Assembly: GCA_030651695.1 (NCBI GenBank)
Contig: JAUSCD010000004.1
Location: forward strand, 62,001 to 126,000
DNA from: Pseudohongiella sp.
GTDB taxonomy: Bacteria; Pseudomonadota; Gammaproteobacteria; Pseudomonadales; Pseudohongiellaceae
Reading direction: 5' to 3'
DNA length: 64,000 nucleotides
Position 1 is the first letter of the stretch; every line of letters begins with the position of its first letter. The position numbers and the translations under genes were made by a program. The notes beneath the pieces are model-generated. The model made no database searches. It was not told the DNA's origin and saw only the letters and a program-made list of their open reading frames with translations. Positions 48,460 through 57,639 of the stretch are shown here, in pieces.

Positions 48460-51213
48460 ATGGCATCGGCAAGCCCTTTAATCCTTATTGACGGCTCATC
48501 TTATTTATTCAGGGCTTACCACGCATTGCCTCCCCTGGTCAGTAGCAAAGGTCAGGCTACAGGCGCCATCAAGGGCGTGATCAGTATGATCCGTAGTTTG
48601 AAGAAGGAATATCCAGAGAGCCCGGTTGCCGTGGTTTTTGATGCCAAGGGCGATACCTTCCGTAATGAAATTTACAAAGAATACAAAGCCCACAGACCTC
48701 CCATGCCGGATGATCTGCGTACTCAGATAGAGCCCATACACCACATTATCCGTGCCATGGGTTTGCCTTTGTTGGTGGTCCCCGGAGTTGAGGCCGACGA
48801 TGTCATCGGCACTTTAGCGGCACAGGCGCTGACGCAGCAGCGCGATACGCTGATCTCTACCGGCGACAAAGATCTCGCACAACTGGTTAACCAGCATGTC
48901 ACCCTCATCAACACCATGACCGGTGAGCGATTGGATCCACCCGGAGTAGAAACCAAGTTCGGTCTTCCACCTTCCCGTATTGTCGATTTTCTTGCGCTGA
49001 CTGGCGACAAAGTGGACAACATTCCGGGCGTACCCGGTGTCGGCCCCAAGACCGCCGTCAAGTGGCTGCAGGACTATGACTCTGTAGATGGCGTAATCGC
49101 TAACGCTGAAAAGATCGGAGGTAAAATCGGGGAGAAGCTGCGTGACAATATAGATGCTCTGAGGCTTTCTTACGAACTGGCCACCATCAAACTTGATGTT
49201 GCGCTGGATTTGCGTCTTGAGCAGCTGATCCCGGTTGAGGAAGACAAGACTCAGCTTATGGCCCTGTTTGCTGAATTCGAGTTTCGTAGCTGGGTCAAGG
49301 AGCTGCAGGCTCAGGGTGTTGAGGTGGTGGCTCAGGCTGTAGGTGCGGGGACGGCTGAGGGCCAAAGCGCCGGACTGGCTGAGGACGTCAGTTGGCAGAC
49401 TGCGGAGCAGGACTACTCTCTGATCAATACTGAATCTGAGCTCAAGGCCTGTATAAGTACAATCCGCCAGAAAGGATCTTTTTCCGTTGCGGTTCTCGAC
49501 TCAGGCGAGCACTTCATGATCGCCAGAATCATTGGTCTGTCATTCAGCTGGCAGCCCGGGCAGGCTGTCTACCTGCCGTTAGACCACGATAGTCTGGACT
49601 CTCCGTCGGTGCTCGATCGGCGCAGTTGTCTTGGTCTGCTAAAACCTCTGTTTGAGGATGGCAACGTACGCAAGTTTGCCCACGACAGCAAAAGAGTCAG
49701 TCATATTCTGCAGAATCACGGCATCCTTGCAAAAGGCTGGCGCTTTGACTCTCATCTCGCGTCCTACGTCATCAATTCTGTGGCAATTAATCACAGTCTC
49801 AGGGATGTAAGTGAGTACTACTTATCGATAAGCATCCCTGATATTGCCAGCCTGATAGGTTCGGGACGACAAAAACTGGTGCTGTCGCAATCAGCGCCCG
49901 ACGCTGCCATGGCGTACGTGGCTCCACAAGCGGACGTGGTCGGACGACTGCAGATCAGGTTATCTGGAGAGCTCAATAACACTGGCCAGCTCGCCGGTCT
50001 GTTCAAGTATTATGAAATGGCGTTAAGCCCGGTCCTGCAAAGGATGGAACGCCAAGGCATCGCCATCAACCCCGAAATGTTGCACCAGCAATCGCTGGCG
50101 TTGGCGGCAAGGTTGGCAGAACTGGAGCAAGAGGTTTACGTGTTGGCAGGCGAAACATTCAATCTGGGCTCACCCAAACAACTGCAGGCAATCCTCTACG
50201 ACAAACTCCAGTTGCCGGTCTTGAAAAAAACGCCTACCGGTCAGCCATCTACTGCTGAACCTGTGCTTCAGGAGCTGGCGCTGGACTTTGAATTGCCTAA
50301 TCTGATTATGGAACATCGTGGACTGAGTAAGCTCAAGTCCACCTATACCGACAAACTGCCACTGGAAATAAACAAAAGCACGGGACGCATCCATTCCAGC
50401 TTTCAGCAGGCTGTTGCAGCCACCGGTCGTTTGTCGTCAACTGAGCCGAATTTGCAGAACATCCCTATTCGCAGTGCGGAGGGCCGCAAGATTCGTCAGG
50501 CCTTTGTAGCGGCGCCCGGATACAAATTGCTGGCGGCAGACTATTCTCAGGTAGAGCTGAGGATCATGGCTCACCTGTCGCAGGACGCCGGCTTGCTGTC
50601 GGCTTTTGCCAGCGCTCAGGATGTACACAAGGCCACGGCGGCCGAAGTTTTTGGTGTGGAACTGGGGGCTGTAACGCCCGAGCAACGCCGGCGCGCAAAG
50701 GCTATCAATTTTGGACTGATTTACGGCATGTCAGCATTCGGGCTGGCTAAACAGCTTGGTATAGACCGGCATGACGCCCAGCTTTATGTTGATCGCTATT
50801 TTGAACGTTATCCTGGTGTGCACGATTATATGGAACGTACCCGGGAGCAGGCGGAAACACAGGGATATGTAGAAACCTTGTTCGGCCGCCGTTTGTATTT
50901 GCCCGACATAAAAGCAGGCAATGGAATGTTGCGCAAAGCGGCTCAGCGTACAGCGATCAATGCTCCTATGCAGGGAACCGCTGCCGATATCATCAAACAG
51001 GCGATGGTAGACATTGACCACTGGCTACAAACGGATGTCGTTGATGCAAAGCTGGTGCTTCAGGTGCACGATGAACTGGTGTTTGAGGTGTGCGATGCGG
51101 ATGTTGCTCTGCTGACAGACGGTGTGCGTTTCCGCATGGTCAGCGCGGCGGCGCTGGATGTGCCGCTGGTGGTAGATGTTGGGGTAGGATTAAACTGGGA
51201 TGAGGCTCATTGA
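48460..51213 (+). CDS. polA: DNA polymerase I, with degenerate 3'-5' exonuclease domain
   Basis: Fills gaps and removes Okazaki primers. 917 residues. The 5'-nuclease domain (about 1-290) is intact (DGSSYLFRAYHALPPL, GVEADDVIGTLA, STGDKDLAQL). The polymerase domain is intact (ADYSQVELRIMAHLSQ, RRRAKAINFGLIYGMSAFG, VLQVHDELVFEV). The middle 3'-5' exonuclease domain (about 335-500) keeps its fold-level similarity but has lost the catalytic carboxylates by alignment with E. coli. The DxE position reads A344/L346, the D424 position is V413 and the D501 position is Q490. It should therefore lack proofreading. The 3' end overlaps engB. Confidence 0.97.
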   Translation: MASASPLILIDGSSYLFRAYHALPPLVSSKGQATGAIKGVISMIRSLKKEYPESPVAVVFDAKGDTFRNEIYKEYKAHRPPMPDDLRTQIEPIHHIIRAMGLPLLVVPGVEADDVIGTLAAQALTQQRDTLISTGDKDLAQLVNQHVTLINTMTGERLDPPGVETKFGLPPSRIVDFLALTGDKVDNIPGVPGVGPKTAVKWLQDYDSVDGVIANAEKIGGKIGEKLRDNIDALRLSYELATIKLDVALDLRLEQLIPVEEDKTQLMALFAEFEFRSWVKELQAQGVEVVAQAVGAGTAEGQSAGLAEDVSWQTAEQDYSLINTESELKACISTIRQKGSFSVAVLDSGEHFMIARIIGLSFSWQPGQAVYLPLDHDSLDSPSVLDRRSCLGLLKPLFEDGNVRKFAHDSKRVSHILQNHGILAKGWRFDSHLASYVINSVAINHSLRDVSEYYLSISIPDIASLIGSGRQKLVLSQSAPDAAMAYVAPQADVVGRLQIRLSGELNNTGQLAGLFKYYEMALSPVLQRMERQGIAINPEMLHQQSLALAARLAELEQEVYVLAGETFNLGSPKQLQAILYDKLQLPVLKKTPTGQPSTAEPVLQELALDFELPNLIMEHRGLSKLKSTYTDKLPLEINKSTGRIHSSFQQAVAATGRLSSTEPNLQNIPIRSAEGRKIRQAFVAAPGYKLLAADYSQVELRIMAHLSQDAGLLSAFASAQDVHKATAAEVFGVELGAVTPEQRRRAKAINFGLIYGMSAFGLAKQLGIDRHDAQLYVDRYFERYPGVHDYMERTREQAETQGYVETLFGRRLYLPDIKAGNGMLRKAAQRTAINAPMQGTAADIIKQAMVDIDHWLQTDVVDAKLVLQVHDELVFEVCDADVALLTDGVRFRMVSAAALDVPLVVDVGVGLNWDEAH

Positions 51214-51221
51214 GCCTCATC
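51199..51221. terminator. Perfect palindrome spanning the overlapping polA and engB 3' ends
   Basis: GATGAGGCTCA (51199-51209) and TGAGCCTCATC (51211-51221) are exact inverse complements around one central base. The hairpin encodes the last residues of both genes (DEAH-stop for polA, DEAQ-stop for engB). No T-run follows, so it is a transcript-end structure rather than a standard terminator. Confidence 0.55.
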
Positions 51222-51827
51222 ATCCTCTGCTGGTTCGGGCAGTGATTCGAGCCAGCTGTCCAGTCTGTTGGCCAGCACATCAACCCCGATCTTTTTCAGC
51301 GATGAGAACTCCTGCACAGAGGCATGCGGCATATCTTTGATGGCCTCACGTGCGTCGCGTAAAGCATCCTGAATGCCGCCACGCTTGAGCTTGTCGGATT
51401 TGGTCAACAGGATGTGCAAAGGCAGCTGGTTCTGGCGTGCCCAGTCAATCATCATGAGGTCGAAGTCCTTGAACACGTGCCGGATGTCGGTGACCAGAAC
51501 CAGCCCGGCTAGTGCGTCCCGCCTGTTGAGATAGTGCTCAAGATGAATTTGCCAGTTGTCCTTCACTGCCAGGGGCACTTTGGCGTAACCATAACCCGGA
51601 AGGTCAACCAGATAGCGCCCTTCGTTAACCATAAAAAAATTGATCAACTGAGTACGGCCGGGCGTTTTGCTGGCGCGGGCCAGCTGGCCCTGACGAGTGA
51701 GCGTATTGATAGCGCTGGACTTGCCCGCGTTGGAGCGGCCTGCAAAAGCCACCTCACGGACGCTGTCCAATGGACAACCATCCAGTTTTGCGGCACTGAT
51801 AATAAATTTTGCGTTCTGATAATTCAT
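51207..51827 (-). CDS. engB: Ribosome biogenesis GTP-binding protein EngB (YsxC)
   Basis: Essential GTPase assisting 50S subunit assembly. 206 residues with G1 GRSNAGKSSAINTL, G3 LVDLPGYGYAKV and G4 TKSDKL; KTPGRTQLINFF is the family's switch I block. It converges on polA with a 7-base overlap. The neighbours polA, engB, cytochrome c4 and dsbA are in the same order as in Pseudomonas. Confidence 0.97.
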   Translation of the reverse strand: MNYQNAKFIISAAKLDGCPLDSVREVAFAGRSNAGKSSAINTLTRQGQLARASKTPGRTQLINFFMVNEGRYLVDLPGYGYAKVPLAVKDNWQIHLEHYLNRRDALAGLVLVTDIRHVFKDFDLMMIDWARQNQLPLHILLTKSDKLKRGGIQDALRDAREAIKDMPHASVQEFSSLKKIGVDVLANRLDSWLESLPEPAEDDEAQ

Positions 51828-51950
51828 GGTCGGGCATTCTACCGGAGCGCCTGATACCTAAGCCAGTCATTCCTGAGATCAGGAAAACCAGAACTGCCAT
51901 TTTAAGCATGACCATAAGACGTTGTACGCGCTACACAAGTTAGGGAGCTG

Positions 51951-51959
51951 TGCTATACT
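51951..51959 (+). promoter_or_regulatory. Extended -10 element upstream of cytochrome c4
   Basis: TGCTATACT (TGn plus TATACT) in the 237-base gap between engB and the cytochrome gene, about 105 bases before the start codon. No clear -35 hexamer is visible. Confidence 0.45.
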
Positions 51960-52064
51960 CTGCCGCCGTTGCAGTGCCATTTGATCGTAGCTTCAGCTAG
52001 GTCAATGTGCCCGCGATGTAACCCACACATTGTTTTATACATTGTTCAGGAACTTCGATTCTCC

Positions 52065-52676
52065 ATGAAAAGATTAGTATTTTCCCTGGCGTCAATTCTC
52101 ATGGCTGTCACCAGCTTCAACGTACACGCCGCAGGCGATGCCGCAGCCGGTCAGCAGAAAGTTGCCGTATGTGCAGCCTGCCATGGCGCCGACGGCAACA
52201 GTCCGCTTGCCAGTAACCCAAAGCTGGCCGGGCAAAACGAGCGTTATACCCTGAAGCAGTTATTGGACATCAAGTCGGGCGCGCGTGATGTGCCGTTGAT
52301 GAGGGGTCTGCTTGATAACATGAGTGAGCAGGACCTGATGGATATCGCGGCCTTTTACTCGACTCAGGAAAAGACAATAAATGGAGCCAATCCTGACAAC
52401 CTGGAAACCGGAGAGCGTATTTACCGCTCCGGCTTAGCGGACTTGGGCGTCGCTGCGTGCTCAGCGTGCCATTCTCCAAACGGCGCTGGTGTCGCACAAG
52501 CAGGCTTTCCGGCATTAAGCGGACAGCATGCAGAGTACATCTCCGCGCAGATGAGAGCCTTCCGTAGCGGTGCCCGTGACAATGATGGTGATCCTGCTCC
52601 GATGCGGATTGTTTCTGAGCGTTTGACAGATGCTGAAATCGAATCTCTGGCAAACTATATTTCCGGTCTTAATTGA
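52065..52676 (+). CDS. Diheme cytochrome c4
   Basis: Periplasmic electron carrier that can feed terminal oxidases. 203 residues from ATG 52065: signal peptide cleaved near HAA (residue 22), then two homologous cytochrome c domains with CAACH (C36-H40) and CSACH (C132-H136), and methionine ligands in DVPLMRGLLDNMS and DPAPMRIVSE. A longer frame upstream lacks a signal peptide and overlaps the promoter. It resembles the diheme tail of the second oxidase's subunit II, a possible redox partner. Confidence 0.94.
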   Translation: MKRLVFSLASILMAVTSFNVHAAGDAAAGQQKVAVCAACHGADGNSPLASNPKLAGQNERYTLKQLLDIKSGARDVPLMRGLLDNMSEQDLMDIAAFYSTQEKTINGANPDNLETGERIYRSGLADLGVAACSACHSPNGAGVAQAGFPALSGQHAEYISAQMRAFRSGARDNDGDPAPMRIVSERLTDAEIESLANYISGLN

Positions 52677-52751
52677 TTATTGCCGCGTTCAGCAATTATT
52701 AAGTCTGAATGCGGTCTACTAATCGGCACAAGAACCGAACTGGAGTAGAAA

Positions 52752-53396
52752 ATGATCAAGACAATTCTCAGATTTGCCGGCGCAGCAATGCTGATGACCT
52801 GGGTAGCTGCATCTGTTCAGGCTCAGCCTGCACTCTATGTAGCAGGCACGCATTACGAAGAGATTGCCACCCCCGTCCGCACTAACAATCCTGAAAAAAT
52901 CGAAGTACTGGAAGTATTCTGGTACGGCTGCGGGCATTGTTTCCGCTTTCAGCCGCTGGTCGATGATTGGGCGCATAATGCTGCCGACGATGTCGACTAT
53001 CTGCGGTTTCCGGCAATATGGAATGAGCTGATGAAGATCCATGCTCAGGCATATTACACTGCAGAAAGTCTGAATGTGGTCGATAAAGTACATGGGCCGA
53101 TCTTTGAAGCGATTAACCTGCAGAACAATCGACTGCAAAATGAGCGTCAGTTGGCAACCCTGTTCGCGCGTTTTGGCGTAGGTGAAGAAGATTTCTCACG
53201 GGCGTTTAATTCATTTCCTGTGCGCACCAAAGTCAATCAGGCAGAACAACGAATGAGTGCTTATCAGATTCGCAGCACGCCCAACGTGATCGTGAATGGC
53301 AAGTATCTGGTGACAACCAATGACGCCGTTCGCACACAGCAGGATATGCTGGCGATCGTCGACTTCCTGGTAGCCAGGGAGCGCGCTGCACGCTGA
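52752..53396 (+). CDS. dsbA: Thiol:disulfide interchange protein DsbA
   Basis: Periplasmic oxidant that introduces disulfides into exported proteins. 214 residues: signal peptide cleaved after VQA (residue 24), thioredoxin fold with active site FWYGCGHC (C60-C63), helical insert, and cis-proline loop RSTPNVIVNGKY. The dipeptide is GH, as in eukaryotic PDI, where E. coli DsbA has PH. It likely serves the secretion pseudopilins and cytochromes encoded nearby. A possible hairpin lies after the stop (53404-53439). Confidence 0.94.
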   Translation: MIKTILRFAGAAMLMTWVAASVQAQPALYVAGTHYEEIATPVRTNNPEKIEVLEVFWYGCGHCFRFQPLVDDWAHNAADDVDYLRFPAIWNELMKIHAQAYYTAESLNVVDKVHGPIFEAINLQNNRLQNERQLATLFARFGVGEEDFSRAFNSFPVRTKVNQAEQRMSAYQIRSTPNVIVNGKYLVTTNDAVRTQQDMLAIVDFLVARERAAR

Positions 53397-53465
53397 GAGT
53401 TGGCGCCGGTGGGCTCGCTGCATCCAGTTCGGGCCGGCGTTTAATTCCACCAAGGTTTCAGGCTC

Positions 53466-55535
53466 ATGGCTCATCGGATGCAAGACTTGGAAGAGGCGCA
53501 GCGATGGAAGCGCAAGTTTCTGGATGCTCTCGAGGATCACGAGGAGCGTGAAAAGCTTCTGGCTGCGAGAATTCGATTATTACGCCGGGGTCTTCTCGGC
53601 GTAAGTCTTGCCGGCGACGGCCATGACTCCCGCCTGGACAAACAGCTCACACAGCTTCGCGCCAGCCTTCGCCATGATGACCGGGAGACAGGGCTCGAGT
53701 TACTACTGGAGCAGATTGAGCAGTCCGTTGTCCGTCTGGACCACGAAAAACAAGCCAGCGGCTGGGCTCTACAGCAAGCATTTAACAGCTGCCTCACTGA
53801 ACTTACTCAACTGCAACTGCCGGGCAGCACCCGCCGCAAGATCAAAAAATTTGCTTCCAGTCTGCCAACCCGGCTTCAGGATCCAGAGCAGCATGCCGGG
53901 TTGATTCGCCAGTTCATGGAATTGCTCAGAGAGTCTGTGCAAGTCATGCGTGAGCGCGAGCAGGCCGCAGCGACGCAATCGTCAGCAAATAAAGCAGGAT
54001 TTTGGCAGCGGTTGTTTGCAACGGGCCCTGATCAACCAATCGGGGAAGAAGAGTCTGTCAAAGATGACAGTCGTTCTTATGATAGCGATGGCTTACATCG
54101 ATCCAACCATGGGAATCCCGAGCGCCGCTCCGACGATGAGCCGCGGCATTCAAACATTGGCGATAAAAACGCAAGAGCTCCCGATCCGGGCGAACAACAA
54201 GATCCGGAAGAACAGACAATTACGCTTGAAGCATCAGATGACGGCGACCGCCGGCGCGTTATCAATGCGTCGCTATCAACCCGTGACAGGCCAGTCGAAG
54301 AGCGAACATCTGTCAGTGCAGAGAACGTGGCGGATGGAGGGAGCAACCCGAACGATCATCTGGACCTTCAACCAAGCGCCGAAGACGCTGGCATCGAGGA
54401 ACTCGGAGGCATAACACTTGAAGGAGAGCTGATTCGTGATCGTTCAGGATTGGCTGAGCCCGCATTTTCTTTTATTGCCGGGCATGTTGAGCCGTTGTTA
54501 TTGAGGATTCTTGAGTCAATTCATATCACGGGCGAGTCTGTCACCCTTGCAGAGTCCATCCGCCGCAACGTCGTAAAGGGTCTGAACTGGTATGACTTCG
54601 TCGCAGTGCTTGAGCAGATTCTGCAAGTTCTGCGAAACGCGGCAGACGAACAGCGGGCAGAATTCCAGGGCTTTTTAAGTGAAGTCACTGAAAGTCTCGC
54701 CCAGGTCCAGGCTTTTATGGACAATTCGAAACGTTACGCACAAGAGGCCTCTGACACTGATGCAGCAATGGATGCCAGCGTTCGGGAGCAGATTGACGGC
54801 ATTAAAAGCGCTGTCGAGAACTCGGACGAAGATCTTCAGTCGTTAAAAGAGTCTGTACAGAGTCAGATTGGAGCGATTATTAAATCGCTGGACGGATTTA
54901 AAGTACAGCGTTCGCGTCAGGACGATTCCATGGCAGGTGAAATGCACCAGTTGATAGATCGGATTGCATCGCTGGAGAACGAATCGAGGGAACTGCGCCT
55001 GCATCTGGCCCGTCAGCAGGAAACCGCGCTTAAAGATTCACTGACAGAGCTGCCCAACCGCGAAGCCTACAACCAGCGTCTGCTTCTGCTGCTGGAAACG
55101 TGGCGGCTGTCCGCAGACAATGCAGACGAAGATGGCAGGACCTTGTGTCTGGCTGTCGCAGACGTAGACTACTTCAAGAACATCAATGATAGTTATGGAC
55201 ATCTGGCGGGAGACAAAGTCCTCAAGATCATTGCCCGGGAGCTGGTGTCGCGGCTACGTGAAACAGATTTTATAGCCCGCTACGGTGGCGAAGAATTTGT
55301 GGTGATCATGCCGGATACCCGCCCTGCCGACGCTGAGCACGCATTAAATAAGCTGCGCCTTGGTATTGCAGCGATTCCCTTTCACTTCAAAGAGCGCCAG
55401 ATTCAGATAACATTGTCGTTTGGTGTGGTAGCCGCGCTACCGGATGACAGCGTTGAAACCTTGTTTGAGCGGGCCGACCGCGCACTCTATCTGGCCAAGG
55501 CCGGGGGCCGAAATAAAGTTCAACGAGAGCGCTGA
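53466..55535 (+). CDS. Diguanylate cyclase (GGDEF domain) with long N-terminal region
   Basis: Synthesises cyclic di-GMP from two GTP. 689 residues. The C-terminal GGDEF domain (about 525-689) has the active-site variant GGEEF (607-611). The inhibitory I-site RETD (598-601) sits exactly five residues before it, so product feedback is expected. The N-terminal 500 residues are soluble and highly charged, with an acidic low-complexity linker (about 200-290) and coiled-coil-like stretches (about 420-520). No membrane helix or known sensor is visible. It resembles the cyclase gene that lies near dsbA in Pseudomonas. Confidence 0.93.
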   Translation: MAHRMQDLEEAQRWKRKFLDALEDHEEREKLLAARIRLLRRGLLGVSLAGDGHDSRLDKQLTQLRASLRHDDRETGLELLLEQIEQSVVRLDHEKQASGWALQQAFNSCLTELTQLQLPGSTRRKIKKFASSLPTRLQDPEQHAGLIRQFMELLRESVQVMREREQAAATQSSANKAGFWQRLFATGPDQPIGEEESVKDDSRSYDSDGLHRSNHGNPERRSDDEPRHSNIGDKNARAPDPGEQQDPEEQTITLEASDDGDRRRVINASLSTRDRPVEERTSVSAENVADGGSNPNDHLDLQPSAEDAGIEELGGITLEGELIRDRSGLAEPAFSFIAGHVEPLLLRILESIHITGESVTLAESIRRNVVKGLNWYDFVAVLEQILQVLRNAADEQRAEFQGFLSEVTESLAQVQAFMDNSKRYAQEASDTDAAMDASVREQIDGIKSAVENSDEDLQSLKESVQSQIGAIIKSLDGFKVQRSRQDDSMAGEMHQLIDRIASLENESRELRLHLARQQETALKDSLTELPNREAYNQRLLLLLETWRLSADNADEDGRTLCLAVADVDYFKNINDSYGHLAGDKVLKIIARELVSRLRETDFIARYGGEEFVVIMPDTRPADAEHALNKLRLGIAAIPFHFKERQIQITLSFGVVAALPDDSVETLFERADRALYLAKAGGRNKVQRER

Positions 55536-55690
55536 GTTTAAAACTATTTGAAGCCCACCCGCGTCACAGCATCCACGCCATTAAAGATTCTGCCGATTGT
55601 AAGAAGAATAGCCTGCCGGTATTACGTATAATCCCGGCAATGCCAAAAAGAGCCGTTTGTAAAACGCTGACAACAACAGGGACTACGCTG

Positions 55691-57034
55691 ATGACAATAG
55701 ACGACATGCGCGAACGCTTCCGCATGCTGTTGGCCAGTGCCGGGCAGCATGAAAATGCGACAGATGCGTTGGCTCGTCGTATCAATCGTTGTTTGATGCT
55801 GTTTGACGACCGTCTATACGATCTGGGCTCCGGCGACTATGTTCATCTAGCTGCTGCCGATACCCGCGATGCGATCCGCATATCAGACGCTGCAGCGAAG
55901 CTGCTCCAGGGCTATCAACCAGACACCGAGTGTGTGCTGCTGCTTCTGCCTCCCAGCGAATTCCTCGTCAACCCGGTCAGTATGCCGGGTCTGTCTCCCG
56001 ATGCCATGCGTGCAGCTCTTAAACTGCAAGCCCTGACACAGCTGCCGGAATTTGACCACGTCCTGAATCTTTCTTTGACAGGCAATGCCGGGGGCAATTC
56101 AGCCCAGTCGCTTGTCTGGTGGATACCTGATACCCGTACCAGTGAACTCTTCAACGCGTTTGCGACGCGATCCATTTTTCTGGCCGCCGTCCTGCCCAGG
56201 CCTGTGTGGCTGATGGCCGGACTTCAGCGCACGTTACCGCTACAGGATTTTGTGCTTCAGGAGAGCGACGGGCACATGCTGACAGTTGTCGCCGCCGGCT
56301 ATAAGTCAACAGGTGACGACCGGGCCGAGACATTGAGCTGTCTGCAGACGGCTTCATACGATATACAGGACGCTGACCTTTATGCCGAATGGCAAAAAGA
56401 ACTGGCGCGGGCCGGAATATCCGGTATCGACTACACAGTATCGACCGGCGACGAATACATGCGCCTGTTGCGACAGCACAATCTGCAGGATTTTGACTAC
56501 AGAACGGCGACCACGGGCGCTTTTCCAGCTCCCGCTCTGTCAGCCCGACATCAGCTTGACCGCGGGCGCCGTCGTGGGGCTGCAATCAAGGCAGTAGCGG
56601 CTGCTCTTGTGTTGGTGATGTTGCCATTTGTGTATCAAAGCTGGCAGCTGAATCGTGCACAGAACCAGCTTGCGGAGATCAGAGAATTGTCCGCAGAGGC
56701 GCGTCAGGATCAGGCCGCTGTGCGGGAATTTGAAACACAATGGGGTGTTTTGACTGAATTCCCTGATCAGGATATTGGCGCTACGATGCTAGAACTGCAA
56801 CAAGTCATTAACCCGGGTGTGCTGGCTATGTTCGCAATTGATAAAGGGTTTATCAGCATCGAAGGACAAAGCCAGGATCCGCAAAATGTTCTGGAACAGC
56901 TTGAGCAAAATGCGCTCTTTACGGAAGTGGATTTTGCCAGGGCGACCAACAACAACCGATACTTCATTGACCTGCGTCTGACTACCGTGAATTTCCCGGC
57001 TTATCAGGAACGGCATTTCCCGGAGAGACGATGA
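55691..57034 (+). CDS. gspL: Type II secretion system inner-membrane protein GspL
   Basis: Cytoplasmic actin-like platform protein that recruits the ATPase GspE. 447 residues from ATG 55691 (MTIDDMRERFRMLLASAG). An alternative ATG at 55640 adds 17 residues but starts just after a TATAAT (55627-55632) that may be the operon promoter. The N-terminal domain (about 1-270) is followed by one membrane helix (about 298-320, VAAALVLVMLPFVYQSW) and a ferredoxin-like periplasmic domain. Similarity is moderate; the assignment rests on topology plus the adjacent gspM and gspE. Confidence 0.78.
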   Translation: MTIDDMRERFRMLLASAGQHENATDALARRINRCLMLFDDRLYDLGSGDYVHLAAADTRDAIRISDAAAKLLQGYQPDTECVLLLLPPSEFLVNPVSMPGLSPDAMRAALKLQALTQLPEFDHVLNLSLTGNAGGNSAQSLVWWIPDTRTSELFNAFATRSIFLAAVLPRPVWLMAGLQRTLPLQDFVLQESDGHMLTVVAAGYKSTGDDRAETLSCLQTASYDIQDADLYAEWQKELARAGISGIDYTVSTGDEYMRLLRQHNLQDFDYRTATTGAFPAPALSARHQLDRGRRRGAAIKAVAAALVLVMLPFVYQSWQLNRAQNQLAEIRELSAEARQDQAAVREFETQWGVLTEFPDQDIGATMLELQQVINPGVLAMFAIDKGFISIEGQSQDPQNVLEQLEQNALFTEVDFARATNNNRYFIDLRLTTVNFPAYQERHFPERR

Positions 57035-57639
57035 TGGTCAATCGACTCTATGGTCGTTTTGCGGGTGCAAGGCATCTGACCTCACGCGAGAAACTGATTC
57101 TTCGCCTTGCGTTGTTAGTGGCGGTTATCATGCTGCTGGTCAATGGTGTGCCGGCGGTTACTTCTTATTATCGTTCTCAGGCATTGTTACTTGAAACATT
57201 CAGGGCAGACATTGAGCGCGAGCAACGCCTGATCGATGATGCCGTGCTCTGGCAGCAACGTCGTGAAACCGCGGGGCAGCAGGTAAGAATGCTGGATAAC
57301 AGTTTGTTCACGGGAGGATCGGTGGCGTTGTTGACAGCGGCGATCCAGCGCCAGGTGCGCCAGATTGCAACAGAGGCCGGACTGAGTATCAACTCTGCAA
57401 ATCTCGCAGAGACTCAACAGAGCGGCGACTGGATTCTGGTTGAGCAGGCTTTGTCATTCTCGACGTCAGATCAGAGCAGCATATTGGTATTTATGCAGCG
57501 CCTGGCAGATACCCAGCCGCTTTTAAAAGTTACACGCTTCAGCATGCGTCCTAACCGCAATCAATATATAGGAGAGTTGACTGTTGTCGGTTTCAGTCGC
57601 TCCGGTACTGCGGCGGTAACAGCGAGGCGAACGCCATGA
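57031..57639 (+). CDS. gspM: Type II secretion system protein GspM
   Basis: Partner of GspL. 202 residues: short cytoplasmic tail with TSREKLILRLALLVAVIML, a single helix (about 22-48), and a periplasmic domain with coiled-coil stem and PilO/GspM-like fold. The TSREKxxL start is characteristic of GspM. It overlaps gspL and gspE by 4 bases at each end (ATGA), so stoichiometric synthesis is likely. Confidence 0.82.
   Translation: MMVNRLYGRFAGARHLTSREKLILRLALLVAVIMLLVNGVPAVTSYYRSQALLLETFRADIEREQRLIDDAVLWQQRRETAGQQVRMLDNSLFTGGSVALLTAAIQRQVRQIATEAGLSINSANLAETQQSGDWILVEQALSFSTSDQSSILVFMQRLADTQPLLKVTRFSMRPNRNQYIGELTVVGFSRSGTAAVTARRTP

Noticed and set aside
53404-53439. CGCCGG/CCGGCG hairpin after dsbA as terminator
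   Set aside because: Loop of 24 bases and only TTT following; mentioned but not annotated separately.
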